The notes beneath the pieces were generated by a model. The model did not search any database. It was not told the origin of the DNA and saw nothing but the letters and a program-made list of their open reading frames with translations. From positions 124,001 to 188,000 of the forward strand of contig JAOARW010000035.1 of the NCBI GenBank assembly GCA_025210475.1: a stretch of 64,000 nt of DNA, read 5' to 3'. Origin of the DNA: Carboxylicivirga sp. GTDB taxonomy: Bacteria > Bacteroidota > Bacteroidia > Bacteroidales > Marinilabiliaceae. Below, piece by piece: positions 45,725-53,853 of the stretch. Numbering within the stretch: the first letter of the stretch is position 1; each line of letters begins with the position of its first letter. The position numbers were made by a program, and so were the translations under genes.

Positions 45725-47638
45725 ATGAATAAGTTAGGGATAATAGTAATCATGATAATGGCTGTGTTTACAGCTTGTCAAACGAATAAAGGAAAACAAA
45801 CCGCCACCATGCAAACCGATGTGTTAATAATCGGTGGTGGTGCCAGTGGTACCATGGCAGGTATTCAGGCTGCCCGCATGGGCGTGGAGTGCCTGATTGT
45901 TGAAGAAACACCTTGGTTGGGTGGCATGCTTACATCTGCAGGCGTTAGTGCGGTGGATGGTAATTACCGTTTACACTCAGGCCTTTGGGAAGAATTCAGA
46001 CTAAATCTTTACGATTATTACGGTGGAGCCGATAGTGTTAAAACCGGTTGGGTGAGCAATGTTTTGTTCGAACCGCAGGTGGGTGAGCAAATACTGAGCC
46101 GCATGGCAGCAGCCGAACAGAAATTAAGTGTTATTCGCAAGGGTAACCTGATTGATCTTTCCAGAAAGGGCGAAAGAAATTGGCTAGCCAGTTTTAGTCA
46201 GGAAGGAAAAGAGGATATAAGGGTAAAGGCAAAAATTGTTATTGATGCCACCGAGCTGGGGGATGTGGTGAAAATGCTGAAACTACCCTATGACATAGGC
46301 ATGGATGCCCGCGCCGAAACAGGAGAAGAGATTGCTCCGGAAGTGAGCAACGATATCATCCAAGATTTAACATACGTAGCTGTTTTAAAGGATTACGGCG
46401 ATGATTCGCACCTGATGAAAGAAGCACCTGCGAATTACAATCCGGCAGATTTCGATTACACTTGTGCGCATAAATTTAAAACGGATACACTTGGTAAGAA
46501 GCTGTGGGAGTGCGATTACATGATGGAATATGGCAAGCTTCCCAATGGCTATTACATGATTAACTGGCCCATTGCTGGCAATGACTATTACCTAAATATC
46601 CTTGAGATGGATAAGCAGGAACGTCAAAAAGCTTTGCAGGCAGCCAAAGATTATACCCAGGGTTATGTTTATTTTCTGCAGCACGAACTAGGGTTTACCA
46701 ACCTGGCATTGGCCGATGATATCTATGGTACCGAAGATAATTTGCCCTACATCCCTTACCACCGCGAGTCAAGGCGAACCAAAGGATTGGTGCGCTTAAC
46801 AGTAAATGATGTGGCGCGACCATTTGAGCAGGAACAGGCCTTGTACCGAACAGGTATCGCAGTTGGTGATTACCCGGTTGATCATCACCATAAGGCTTAT
46901 CCGGATGCACATTTATTACCGGCACTGCATTTTTACCCGGTGCCATCGTATAATTTGCCTTTGGGGGCGTTGATTCCGGAGCAGCAGAAGGATTTTATAG
47001 TGGCTGAGAAATCGATATCGGTATCCAATATTATTAACGGCACCACTCGCTTGCAACCGGTATGTTTGCTAATAGGTCAGGCATCTGGAGCTTTGGCGGC
47101 TCTGGCCGTTCAGGAGGATAAAACACCGGCAGAGGTAGAGGTGCGTAAAGTGCAGCAGCAGTTAATTGATGCCGGAGCCTACATTATGCCGTATTCCGAT
47201 ATATTGCCCGATCACAAAGCCTTTATCGCACTACAGCGAATTGGTGCGACCGGCATCCTAAAAGGTGAAGGAAAAAACATAGGATGGGAAAACCATACCC
47301 ATATTTATCCTGATAGCTTGATAAATGCCACTGAATTGAAAAAGGAACTGAAAGGGTGGTTGCCGGATGAAGTGTTGAAATTAGATTCGCATTATTTGAA
47401 TATTGAGGATTGTATCGATTTGCTTGAGTCTTTTGCACAGTTTTATAAATTGGATTTGTGCAGTGTTAACCGGGATGAGTTATATAAGGAGTTAACCGCT
47501 ATTCTTAAAGAATCGGGGAATCAGAATATTGATAAAACACACAAGCTAAGTCGTGCAGAGCTGGCCCTTGTATTGGATCGATTGGTCAATCCAATGCATC
47601 TGCGACAAGTCAATCATCAGGGGCAGTTTATCAATTAA
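45725..47638 (+). CDS. FAD-dependent oxidoreductase lipoprotein (FAD_oxidored family)
   Basis: This 637-residue protein has a lipoprotein signal ending FTAC (Cys18). A Rossmann FAD site follows: VLIIGGGASGTMAGIQAA, then VEETPWLGGMLTSAG, both typical of the PF12831 group found in sugar loci. The ATG at 45725 is taken as start; a GTG immediately upstream is in frame. Export by a Sec/lipoprotein signal is odd for a FAD protein, since no twin-arginine motif is visible. The enzyme should act in the periplasm or at the surface, perhaps oxidising a sugar. The gene begins 8 bp after the epimerase stop and ends 12 bp before GH92. Confidence 0.85.
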   Translation: MNKLGIIVIMIMAVFTACQTNKGKQTATMQTDVLIIGGGASGTMAGIQAARMGVECLIVEETPWLGGMLTSAGVSAVDGNYRLHSGLWEEFRLNLYDYYGGADSVKTGWVSNVLFEPQVGEQILSRMAAAEQKLSVIRKGNLIDLSRKGERNWLASFSQEGKEDIRVKAKIVIDATELGDVVKMLKLPYDIGMDARAETGEEIAPEVSNDIIQDLTYVAVLKDYGDDSHLMKEAPANYNPADFDYTCAHKFKTDTLGKKLWECDYMMEYGKLPNGYYMINWPIAGNDYYLNILEMDKQERQKALQAAKDYTQGYVYFLQHELGFTNLALADDIYGTEDNLPYIPYHRESRRTKGLVRLTVNDVARPFEQEQALYRTGIAVGDYPVDHHHKAYPDAHLLPALHFYPVPSYNLPLGALIPEQQKDFIVAEKSISVSNIINGTTRLQPVCLLIGQASGALAALAVQEDKTPAEVEVRKVQQQLIDAGAYIMPYSDILPDHKAFIALQRIGATGILKGEGKNIGWENHTHIYPDSLINATELKKELKGWLPDEVLKLDSHYLNIEDCIDLLESFAQFYKLDLCSVNRDELYKELTAILKESGNQNIDKTHKLSRAELALVLDRLVNPMHLRQVNHQGQFIN

Positions 47639-47650
47639 AAAGGCATTAAT

Positions 47651-49900
47651 ATGAAGAAAGCAAATATAAGCGTGTCAATTATCGTATTGCTGATATTGGC
47701 AGCTTGTAACAAACCATCGAATAATAATCAGGTCGAAATGGATAAACTTCAATTTGTTGATCCATTTATCGGAACCGGCTTTCATGGGCATACTTTCCCT
47801 GGGGCTGTTGTGCCTCATGGACGTGTTCAGATCAGCCCGGATACACACCTGTTTGGTTGGGAGGCCAGCAGTGGCTATCATTACAGCGATACCACCTTGT
47901 ATGGTTTTAGTCATACGCATTTGAGTGGTACTGGCATTGGTGATTTGGGCGATGTTTTATTTCTGCCATATACGGGAGATTTTGAAGGCGAAAAGCCGGT
48001 TGTCAGTTTTAGTCATGATCAGGAAAAAGCTTCACCAGGTTATTACCAGGTAATGGTTAAGCCCTATGGTGTTAAAGCCGAGTTATCGGCCACTGAGCGA
48101 ACTGCATGGCACAAGTATACTTACCCTTTAGGTTCAGAACCATCATTATTGATCGACCTGGGACATGTGTTACAATCTGATTGGGGGCATCATGTGTTGG
48201 AGGCCGAAATGAGTGTTGTTGATGATTATACTGTGGTTGGATTTCGCCGCACCAAAGGTTGGGCCGAAGATGATCCTATCTGGTTTAAATGTGTTTTTGA
48301 TCAGCCGTTAAAATCATACAGACTATTGGTTAATGGTACAGAAGTAAAGGTGAGTGAAGCTGTAGGTAAAGATCTTAAGTTGATGGTTGCTTTCGGTGAT
48401 GACGTGAGTACTTTAAATGTTAAGGTAGCTGTTTCGTCGGTTGATGCTAAGGGGGCAGCGCTTAATTTATCAGAGCTAAAAGCGATGACGGGCATTGAGC
48501 AGGTTGTTGCACAGGCTGAGGATAAGTGGCGCAAAGAGCTGGAGGCAATCACCATTGAAAGCAGCGATAAAGCGGTACTCACAAATTTCTATTCTGCGCT
48601 TTATCATAGCAAAATTGCGCCAATGGTTTTCAGCGATGCCGACGGCCGTTATCGGGGCATGGACAAAGCCATTCATCAATCGGAAGGCCAAGGTCGCTAC
48701 ACCATATATTCTTTATGGGATGTGTTCCGAAGCTGGTATCCATTGATGACCTTGATTGAGCCAGAAAGGGCCCGTATCTGGGCCTACGATTTGGTGGATC
48801 ATAGTCAAAAAGGTGGTTTGTTGCCCAAATGGGCACTCAATGCCAATTATACTGGAACCATGGTGGGCTATCCGGCCAATGCCATTTTAGCCGATGCCTG
48901 GTGTAAGAATCTGATTGATTCGGTACCTGAAGTGGTTCTGAATGCGGCTATCCGGGCAACTCAATGGCACGAAGCTTTTAATCGGGGAAATGCAGGAACA
49001 AGAGCCGAGAAAGTAATGCCTAAACACATCTTTTATAAAGAAACACTGGGGTTTGTGCCACAGGATAAAATAGCCGAATCGGTATCCTATGGTTTGGAAA
49101 TGGCTTATTACGATTGGTGTGTTGCCCAAATGGCACGTATGCAAGGTGACTCAGATGTGGCCGAAACCTATAGTGAAAAGGGGGAGGCCTATCGTAAATA
49201 TTTTGATGCAGAAACCGGATTTATGCGAGGTGTTAACTCAGATGGAACCTGGAATAAAGATTTTAATCCACGTTTTTCAGATCATTTAAGAAGTGAGTTT
49301 GTTGAAGGCAATTCCTATCAATGGACACCTTTTGTTCCACATGCCATTGAAGATTTCAGAAAGATGGTGGGAGGTGAAGAGCAATTAGGTGTTTGGCTCG
49401 ATTCCTTATTTACAACTTCGTCGCACATCGAAGGTGAAAATGCCTCGGCGGATATAACCGGGTTAATTGGGCAGTATGCACACGGCAATGAACCGAGTCA
49501 TCACGTGCCATATATGTATCAGTATTCCGATCGTCCATGGCGCACTCAAGAAGTACTTGACACTGTTTTGTATCATTTCTATACGCCTAATCCCGAGGGT
49601 ATAATAGGTAACGAAGATTGTGGGCAGATGTCGGCCTGGTACGTGTTAAATGCAATGGGTATTTATCAGGTAACGCCGGGTAAAGATGAGTTTACCATTG
49701 GTCGCCCTATTGTTGATAAGGCGCAACTGAAAATCAAAAACGGAGAGTGTGTAATAAAAGTGCACAACAATTCGAAAGATAATCGATACGTTCAGCGCGT
49801 TGTGTTGGATGGAAGAGAGCTGAAAAATCACCGTTTTCGACTGCTGGATATTAAAGAAAACAGTCTGTTGGAGATTTATATGACGAATATCAAGAGCTAA
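47651..49900 (+). CDS. GH92 family alpha-mannosidase lipoprotein
   Basis: This 749-residue lipoprotein (Cys19 in LAAC) begins its enzyme part with FVDPFIGTGFHGHTFPGAVVPHGRVQ and GFSHTHLSGTGIGDLGD, the N-terminal signature of GH92. The catalytic (alpha/alpha)6 domain shows YSLWDVFRSWYPL, AEKGGLLP-like SQKGGLLPKW, EGNSYQWTPFVPH and GNEDCGQMSAWYVLNAMG. GH92 enzymes are calcium-dependent exo-alpha-mannosidases; some act on mannose phosphodiesters, which is notable next to a NAGPA-type enzyme. It is the last gene of the second locus, and a bidirectional terminator lies about 130 bp further on. Confidence 0.96.
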   Translation: MKKANISVSIIVLLILAACNKPSNNNQVEMDKLQFVDPFIGTGFHGHTFPGAVVPHGRVQISPDTHLFGWEASSGYHYSDTTLYGFSHTHLSGTGIGDLGDVLFLPYTGDFEGEKPVVSFSHDQEKASPGYYQVMVKPYGVKAELSATERTAWHKYTYPLGSEPSLLIDLGHVLQSDWGHHVLEAEMSVVDDYTVVGFRRTKGWAEDDPIWFKCVFDQPLKSYRLLVNGTEVKVSEAVGKDLKLMVAFGDDVSTLNVKVAVSSVDAKGAALNLSELKAMTGIEQVVAQAEDKWRKELEAITIESSDKAVLTNFYSALYHSKIAPMVFSDADGRYRGMDKAIHQSEGQGRYTIYSLWDVFRSWYPLMTLIEPERARIWAYDLVDHSQKGGLLPKWALNANYTGTMVGYPANAILADAWCKNLIDSVPEVVLNAAIRATQWHEAFNRGNAGTRAEKVMPKHIFYKETLGFVPQDKIAESVSYGLEMAYYDWCVAQMARMQGDSDVAETYSEKGEAYRKYFDAETGFMRGVNSDGTWNKDFNPRFSDHLRSEFVEGNSYQWTPFVPHAIEDFRKMVGGEEQLGVWLDSLFTTSSHIEGENASADITGLIGQYAHGNEPSHHVPYMYQYSDRPWRTQEVLDTVLYHFYTPNPEGIIGNEDCGQMSAWYVLNAMGIYQVTPGKDEFTIGRPIVDKAQLKIKNGECVIKVHNNSKDNRYVQRVVLDGRELKNHRFRLLDIKENSLLEIYMTNIKS

Positions 49901-49919
49901 GCTACTGCAAAAAAAAATG

Positions 49920-50055
49920 CTAGTGTTAAGTCATGTGTGAAATAACGTGTAAGTCGCCGTAGCTTTTTGTAATTTTCGATATTAGAAAAAGTAAGCATAG
50001 CCCTTAGCTACATAAAACATTAAACTATAAACAAAACATCAGAAGCGTTGACATT
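49920..50055 (+). repeat. Dispersed repeat, copy A
   Basis: From CTAGTGTTAAGT at 49920 the sequence matches copy B almost base for base through TTAGAAAAAGTAAGCATAGC (near 50000). It then matches more loosely to about 50055, where TTGACATTA replaces copy B's TTGACACTAG end. The terminator hairpin between the convergent genes overlaps its right end. Confidence 0.6.
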
Positions 50056-50077
50056 ATGAGATGCTTCTGATGTTTTT
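50033..50077. terminator. Bidirectional terminator between GH92 and the PLD gene
   Basis: A perfect 14-bp stem (AAAACATCAGAAGC at 50033-50046 with GCTTCTGATGTTTT at 50063-50076) has a 16-nt loop. The T tail serves the plus strand and the A-rich left arm gives a T tail on the minus strand. It sits between two convergent genes. Confidence 0.8.
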
Positions 50078-50165
50078 ATTTTATACCAACCCAGTGCAAC
50101 GACCTGCCCATTAAAGTTAGCGAAGGTGCAGTTTTATAAATTGTTGGGTTTAATCTCTTTCGATT

Positions 50166-50846
50166 CTAATAGGTGCTCATTGTTTTCCACAACTTGTCAA
50201 ATTCCTTCTGATACGAGATGATGGCTTTAGGATCATTGGTCTCCAGGATGTTTTCCTGATTGTATTGAGCTGCACTGCGGGTCCAGTTATAACTACCGGT
50301 TAAAAGTGTTTCATTGTCAAAAATGGCAAACTTATGGTGCATGTGATGACTTGAGTTATCGATCTTAACATCGGCACCTTTTCTTTGCAGGTATTCAATA
50401 TCAGAGCCTAAATCATTAGTTTTTTCATCATCGGTAATAATGCGTACTCGCACCCCTTTGTTAAGCGCATATTCCAGTTTATCGCGTATATCGTTATCGC
50501 TGATGGTAAAAACACAAATGTCAATTTTATTAACGGCATAACTAATTTGGGTAAGAATACAGTTCAGGCATTCCTGACCCGGGCTAAAGTACGAGTGGCA
50601 ATAGAAACTTCGTGTGGCCTGAGGAAGAATAAGCTTATTGGCCTCTTCCAGCCAATCAATTACTTGTAGGTGCTTGAATTCGTTATAATGCTTGCGAGCC
50701 TCGGTGAAAATCTCGCTCCTTAATCGGTTTAATTCATGTTTGTTGAATCCTTTTTCGCCGATAACAGCTTTCAGGGCTTTCTTTTCGCTTTTAGTAAGTA
50801 TTCTGTCTTCCAGAGATTGTTTGAGGTAGCTAAGTGCTTCTTTCAT
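50166..50846 (-). CDS. PLD-like nuclease/phospholipase with one HKD motif
   Basis: This 226-residue protein has a helical N-terminal region (about 1-75). A phospholipase-D-type domain follows with a single HKD motif, His170-x-Lys172-x4-Asp177 in HHKFAIFD, then LLTGSYNWTRSAA. Single-HKD members (Nuc, PLD6/Zucchini type) work as dimers and cut nucleic acid or phospholipid. There is no signal peptide. CHSYFSPGQECLNC before the domain might bind a metal. It is translated right after the XRE regulator gene (6-bp gap) on the minus strand, facing a membrane-stress operon. The substrate, DNA or cardiolipin-like lipid, is open; the latter would suit PspA and flotillin. Confidence 0.88.
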   Translation of the reverse strand: MKEALSYLKQSLEDRILTKSEKKALKAVIGEKGFNKHELNRLRSEIFTEARKHYNEFKHLQVIDWLEEANKLILPQATRSFYCHSYFSPGQECLNCILTQISYAVNKIDICVFTISDNDIRDKLEYALNKGVRVRIITDDEKTNDLGSDIEYLQRKGADVKIDNSSHHMHHKFAIFDNETLLTGSYNWTRSAAQYNQENILETNDPKAIISYQKEFDKLWKTMSTY

Positions 50847-50852
50847 TTCTTC

Positions 50853-51581
50853 TTATTGTAGTGTTCGTTCGATTAATAGTAAAAGTTGTTCTTCGAGGCG
50901 ATTAATCCTGTCCGAATGGCTTTCGTCGGGTAAGTCGCCCATAAAACTGATAATTGGATAATAGTAATCAATATCCTTGATGTTAACAATAGTTATGCTG
51001 TCACTGCATTGTTTAATCAGGATATTATTGCCTGCTAATGTTTTTAGCTTGCTAATATAAATAGCATCCTTGGTTTTAATTAAAAAGTACTGTTTTTCGT
51101 TTGGAGAAATGCTGTTGGTGTCAATTATTATTAGGTCGTTTTGCTTAAGATTAGCAGGAAGACTTTTGATTTCATGAGGGTGTATTAAAATTGCCTTCGC
51201 ATTTTTAGTGTTAATCGACAAGGGTAGTTCAATGCTTCGTTGTTCTTTGGTTAAGGATTTGCTGTTAAGTTCTTTAATGGAATCGAGTAGAGGAATTTGA
51301 AGAATGTTGAAAGCCGGGCGATCGATGGGTTTAAAGGTGGGTTCGCTACCCACGTCGAAATGATAGAGCTCATTTACCGTGAGCTCTTTGTTAATGAGTT
51401 CGTCTAATGTGATGCTAAAATGATTAGCTACTTTGTTGATTAATTCAATTTTTGGTTCGGCACGTCCTTCTTCATAAGAACCTACGCTAGCCCTTGATAA
51501 TTCAAATAGTTCAGCAAATTCTGACTGACTTATTTTTTGTATTGAACGAATCTTTCGAATATTTTTTCCAAAAAAACTCAT
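50853..51581 (-). CDS. XRE-family regulator with C-terminal S24-like domain
   Basis: This 242-residue DNA-binding protein has an N-terminal XRE HTH (about 5-60; QSEFAELFELSRASVGSYEEG). Its C-terminal domain resembles LexA/CI-type S24 folds (IHPHEIKSLPANLKQNDLIIID, YFLIKTKDAIYISKL), but I could not find a convincing Ser/Lys cleavage pair. The ATG at 51581 is chosen because it directly precedes FGKNIRKIRSIQ; an upstream in-frame ATG at 51605 adds eight hydrophobic residues of no evident use. It is divergent from the YjfI-PspA genes. Three TGCTAAT boxes in the shared promoter region are likely operator sites for it. Confidence 0.88.
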   Translation of the reverse strand: MSFFGKNIRKIRSIQKISQSEFAELFELSRASVGSYEEGRAEPKIELINKVANHFSITLDELINKELTVNELYHFDVGSEPTFKPIDRPAFNILQIPLLDSIKELNSKSLTKEQRSIELPLSINTKNAKAILIHPHEIKSLPANLKQNDLIIIDTNSISPNEKQYFLIKTKDAIYISKLKTLAGNNILIKQCSDSITIVNIKDIDYYYPIISFMGDLPDESHSDRINRLEEQLLLLIERTLQ

Positions 51582-51587
51582 AAATAA

Positions 51588-51675
51588 TGCTAATATAATT
51601 TGCAATTAAGAAATTCTTCACTACATTTGCTAATGTGATTGTCAAAATAACGAAAATATAAATGAAAATGCTAAT
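51588..51675. promoter_or_regulatory. Three TGCTAAT direct repeats at 40-41 bp spacing
   Basis: TGCTAAT occurs at 51588-51594, 51628-51634 and 51669-51675, twice preceded by AA and once by TT. The 40- and 41-bp spacing is close to four helical turns, so all sites face the same side. The first lies just upstream of the -33 box, the second overlaps the -7 box, and the third is downstream. This is a plausible XRE operator array. Confidence 0.55.
51599..51629 (+). promoter_or_regulatory. Consensus Bacteroidetes promoter for the stress operon
   Basis: TTTG (51599-51602), a 19-nt spacer and TACATTTG (51622-51629) match the TTTG-N19-TAnnTTTG consensus exactly. Transcription would start near 51636, giving a leader of about 140 nt before the ATG at 51778. 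Confidence 0.7.
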
Positions 51676-51777
51676 CATCCTAACCCTTTCTTATGATTTT
51701 TAAATAAATAATTTATGTTTTATGATTCGATAATTTTATTAAATTCAAAACCTGAAAAATGATTAAACCACTCTAAG

Positions 51778-52194
51778 ATGGAAGACTATTTTAAGAAAGT
51801 TAAAAATTACCTGATAGAATTAAATTGCGAAATAGTCGCAGAGCAGCAGAGCGAAGGCGTTCTTGTTGTAACCAAGCCTGGCGAAGGAATTGTAAATTTA
51901 GTTCTTGGTTGTGTCGACCCTCTCCTGATAATGGAGCAGTTTATTTTTGAAATCAATGAGGATAACATGAGTGTGTTCAAGCAATTGCTGATGAAGAACA
52001 GAGATATTGTTCACGGGGCATTTGTATTGGATGAAACAGGACGAAAGGTTATTTTCAGAGATACTCTTCAGATTGAGAACCTCGATCTAAATGAATTGGA
52101 AGGTTCCATTAACTCATTAGGTTTATTACTTAGCGAATATGCCAACGAAATAATTAAGTTTTCTTCAAAAGAATTGTGCCATGAACGTATTTAG
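51778..52194 (+). CDS. YjfI/DUF2170-like (YbjN-fold) protein
   Basis: This 138-residue acidic soluble protein resembles the E. coli YjfI (DUF2170) group. Features are a short N-terminal helix, NLVLGCVDPLLIMEQFIFEI, FKQLLMKNRDIVHGAFVLDETGRKVIFRDTL and a C-terminal helical LGLLLSEYANEIIKF. In E. coli, YjfI is encoded next to the PspA-like YjfJ, exactly as here. The call rests on remote similarity plus context. The reading frame overlaps the pspA start (ATG at 52181) by 14 bp, so translation is probably coupled. A chaperone-like or PspA-partner role is inferred. Confidence 0.65.
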   Translation: MEDYFKKVKNYLIELNCEIVAEQQSEGVLVVTKPGEGIVNLVLGCVDPLLIMEQFIFEINEDNMSVFKQLLMKNRDIVHGAFVLDETGRKVIFRDTLQIENLDLNELEGSINSLGLLLSEYANEIIKFSSKELCHERI

Positions 52195-52897
52195 CAGATT
52201 ATTCAAAATAGGAACGGCCGAAGCACATTCGGCGATTGATAAATTAGAGGATCCGATTAAAATGACCGAACAAGGCATTCGCGATCTTAAAAAGAACTTA
52301 GACGATAGTTTAAAAGCTTTGGCAGAAGTAAAAGCTTTGGCTATCCGCTCCAAAAACGATTTGGAAACAAACCGTTCGCGTGCCAACGATTATGAAAGCA
52401 AGGCCATATTGTTACTTAAGAAGGCTGAAAATGGTACAATCACCCCGGAAGATGCTGACAGACTGGCTACCGAGGCTTTGGCTAAAAAGGAAGAATGTCT
52501 GGCTGTTGCTAAAGAAAAGCAGACTGAAGTCAATCGTTTTGATCAAAACATTTCTCAGTTAGATGCCAACATTAAAAAATTGCGTTCTCAGATCAGTACC
52601 TTTGAAAATGAACTACGCACGCTTAAGGCTCGTGTGAAAGTCAGCAAAGCAACCAAGAGCATCAATAAGCAAATGGCACAAATCGATTCGAGCAGTACCA
52701 TTAGTATGCTTGAAAAGATGAAGGAGAAGGTGAACCAGGAAGAAGCTTTATCAGAAGCCTATGGTGAAATTGCCAACGAATCCAAATCCTTGGATGATGA
52801 AATTGATTCAGCACTTGGCGGAACAGAAAAAGCTGAAGCATCCGAATCATTAGCCAAGCTAAAAGAAAAGTTAGGCATGAATAAACAAGAAGAATAG
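52181..52897 (+). CDS. PspA/Vipp1 (YjfJ-like) membrane-stress protein
   Basis: This 238-residue protein is almost entirely helical coiled coil. Its opening NVFSRLFKIGTAEAHSAIDKLEDPIKMTEQGIRDL is a clear PspA/IM30 N-terminus with an amphipathic helix. PspA-type proteins polymerise on damaged inner membranes and limit proton leakage. It overlaps the YjfI-like gene by 14 bp and is followed by a strong terminator, so the two may form a short transcription unit. The flotillin genes 250 bp on belong to the same functional neighbourhood. The acidic C-terminal tail (EIDSALGGTEKAEA) is typical of the YjfJ branch. Confidence 0.9.
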   Translation: MNVFSRLFKIGTAEAHSAIDKLEDPIKMTEQGIRDLKKNLDDSLKALAEVKALAIRSKNDLETNRSRANDYESKAILLLKKAENGTITPEDADRLATEALAKKEECLAVAKEKQTEVNRFDQNISQLDANIKKLRSQISTFENELRTLKARVKVSKATKSINKQMAQIDSSSTISMLEKMKEKVNQEEALSEAYGEIANESKSLDDEIDSALGGTEKAEASESLAKLKEKLGMNKQEE

Positions 52898-52907
52898 ACA
52901 TACATAT

Positions 52908-52940
52908 AAAAGGTTAGTGCTTTGGCATTAACCTTTTTTT
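52908..52940 (+). terminator. Terminator after pspA
   Basis: A continuous 13-bp stem (52908-52920 with 52925-52937, one G-T pair) with a TTTG loop runs into a T tract to 52940. It lies 10 bp after the pspA stop. Confidence 0.88.
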
Positions 52941-52967
52941 ATTTCAATTATTAAAGCTGGTACTATT

Positions 52968-53110
52968 CTAGTGTTAAGTTATGTGTGAAATAACGAGTAA
53001 GTCGCCTTTGCTTTTTGAATTTTTCAATATTAGAAAAAGTAAGCATAGCCATAGCTACGTGAGTCTTTTTATAATGAGATAAAGCAAAAATGAATAAGAC
53101 TTGACACTAG
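52968..53110 (+). repeat. Dispersed repeat, copy B, with inverted ends
   Basis: This 143-bp element starts CTAGTGTTAAGTT and ends GACTTGACACTAG. The ends are inverted repeats matching at 11 of 13 positions, as in a miniature inverted-repeat transposable element. The inside matches copy A closely, including GTGTGAAATAACG, GTAAGTCGCC and TTAGAAAAAGTAAGCATAGC. No target duplication is obvious. Confidence 0.6.
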
Positions 53111-53147
53111 GTTCGAATTATTTGACTCACAAGCAAACCCCTCAACT

Positions 53148-53846
53148 ATGAAGGAATTATTTGATGCTACCTTTTCAGGAGTAAATATTATACCGACAAT
53201 TTTATTGCTATTTGTGCTTTTTTATTGGTTGATGGTGATTATCGGTGCAATGGATATTGATACAATCAATGTTGATATTGACGCAGAAATTGATGTCGAT
53301 GCAGAAATTGATCTTGAAGTGGATACCGATATAGACACGGATGTAGACGCTGAAGCTGAGGTTAATTCAGGCGAAGGTGTTGGTTCAGTCGCCTTTCTTA
53401 ATTCCATTCTGGTATTTTTTAATCTTGGTAAAATACCATTTATGGTTTGGCTAAGCTTTCTGGTCATGCCTATGTGGGTAATCTCCATCCTGTTTAATCA
53501 CTTTCTGGGTAATGCTTCCTTCTTATTGGCACTCGTAGCATTAATTCCAAATTTGGTTGTGAGCCTTATGGTTTCAAAAGTACTGACAACTCCCATTGCA
53601 GCTCTGTTTACAAAGCTTAAAAAGAATGATGATGATCAATTTAATTATTCGGGAAAGGTATGTACAGTGCTGATGCAGGCAAGTCACGATCGTTTTGGGC
53701 AAGCTGAAATTAATCGTGAAGGAAACATATATCGAGTTAATATTATAACTAGTGAAGAGGTGGTGTTGGATAAAGGCCAAACCGCTTTAATAATAGAATA
53801 TCTACCCGAAAAAAAATGTTATTTAGTAGAACCCTATAAAATTTAA
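53148..53846 (+). CDS. YqiJ-like membrane protein with OB-fold (NfeD-related)
   Basis: This 232-residue protein has a hydrophobic helix at about 12-35. A striking Asp-rich stretch follows (36-73; repeated DID/DVDAE units), then two to three helices (about 80-145) and a C-terminal OB-like domain (about 160-232; GKVCTVLMQ, VVLDKGQTALII). This is the plan of E. coli YqiJ, the partner of the flotillin YqiK, and here too it directly precedes a YqiK-type flotillin gene (7-bp gap). NfeD/YqiJ proteins help assemble flotillin microdomains. The acidic run may bind cations. Confidence 0.8.
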   Translation: MKELFDATFSGVNIIPTILLLFVLFYWLMVIIGAMDIDTINVDIDAEIDVDAEIDLEVDTDIDTDVDAEAEVNSGEGVGSVAFLNSILVFFNLGKIPFMVWLSFLVMPMWVISILFNHFLGNASFLLALVALIPNLVVSLMVSKVLTTPIAALFTKLKKNDDDQFNYSGKVCTVLMQASHDRFGQAEINREGNIYRVNIITSEEVVLDKGQTALIIEYLPEKKCYLVEPYKI

Positions 53847-53853
53847 TGGAATA

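Noticed and set aside
50166..51581. Toxin-antitoxin pair (XRE + PLD)
   Set aside because: The XRE protein is 242 residues with an S24-like domain and the partner is an ordinary single-HKD enzyme; nothing in the sequence shows toxicity or neutralisation.
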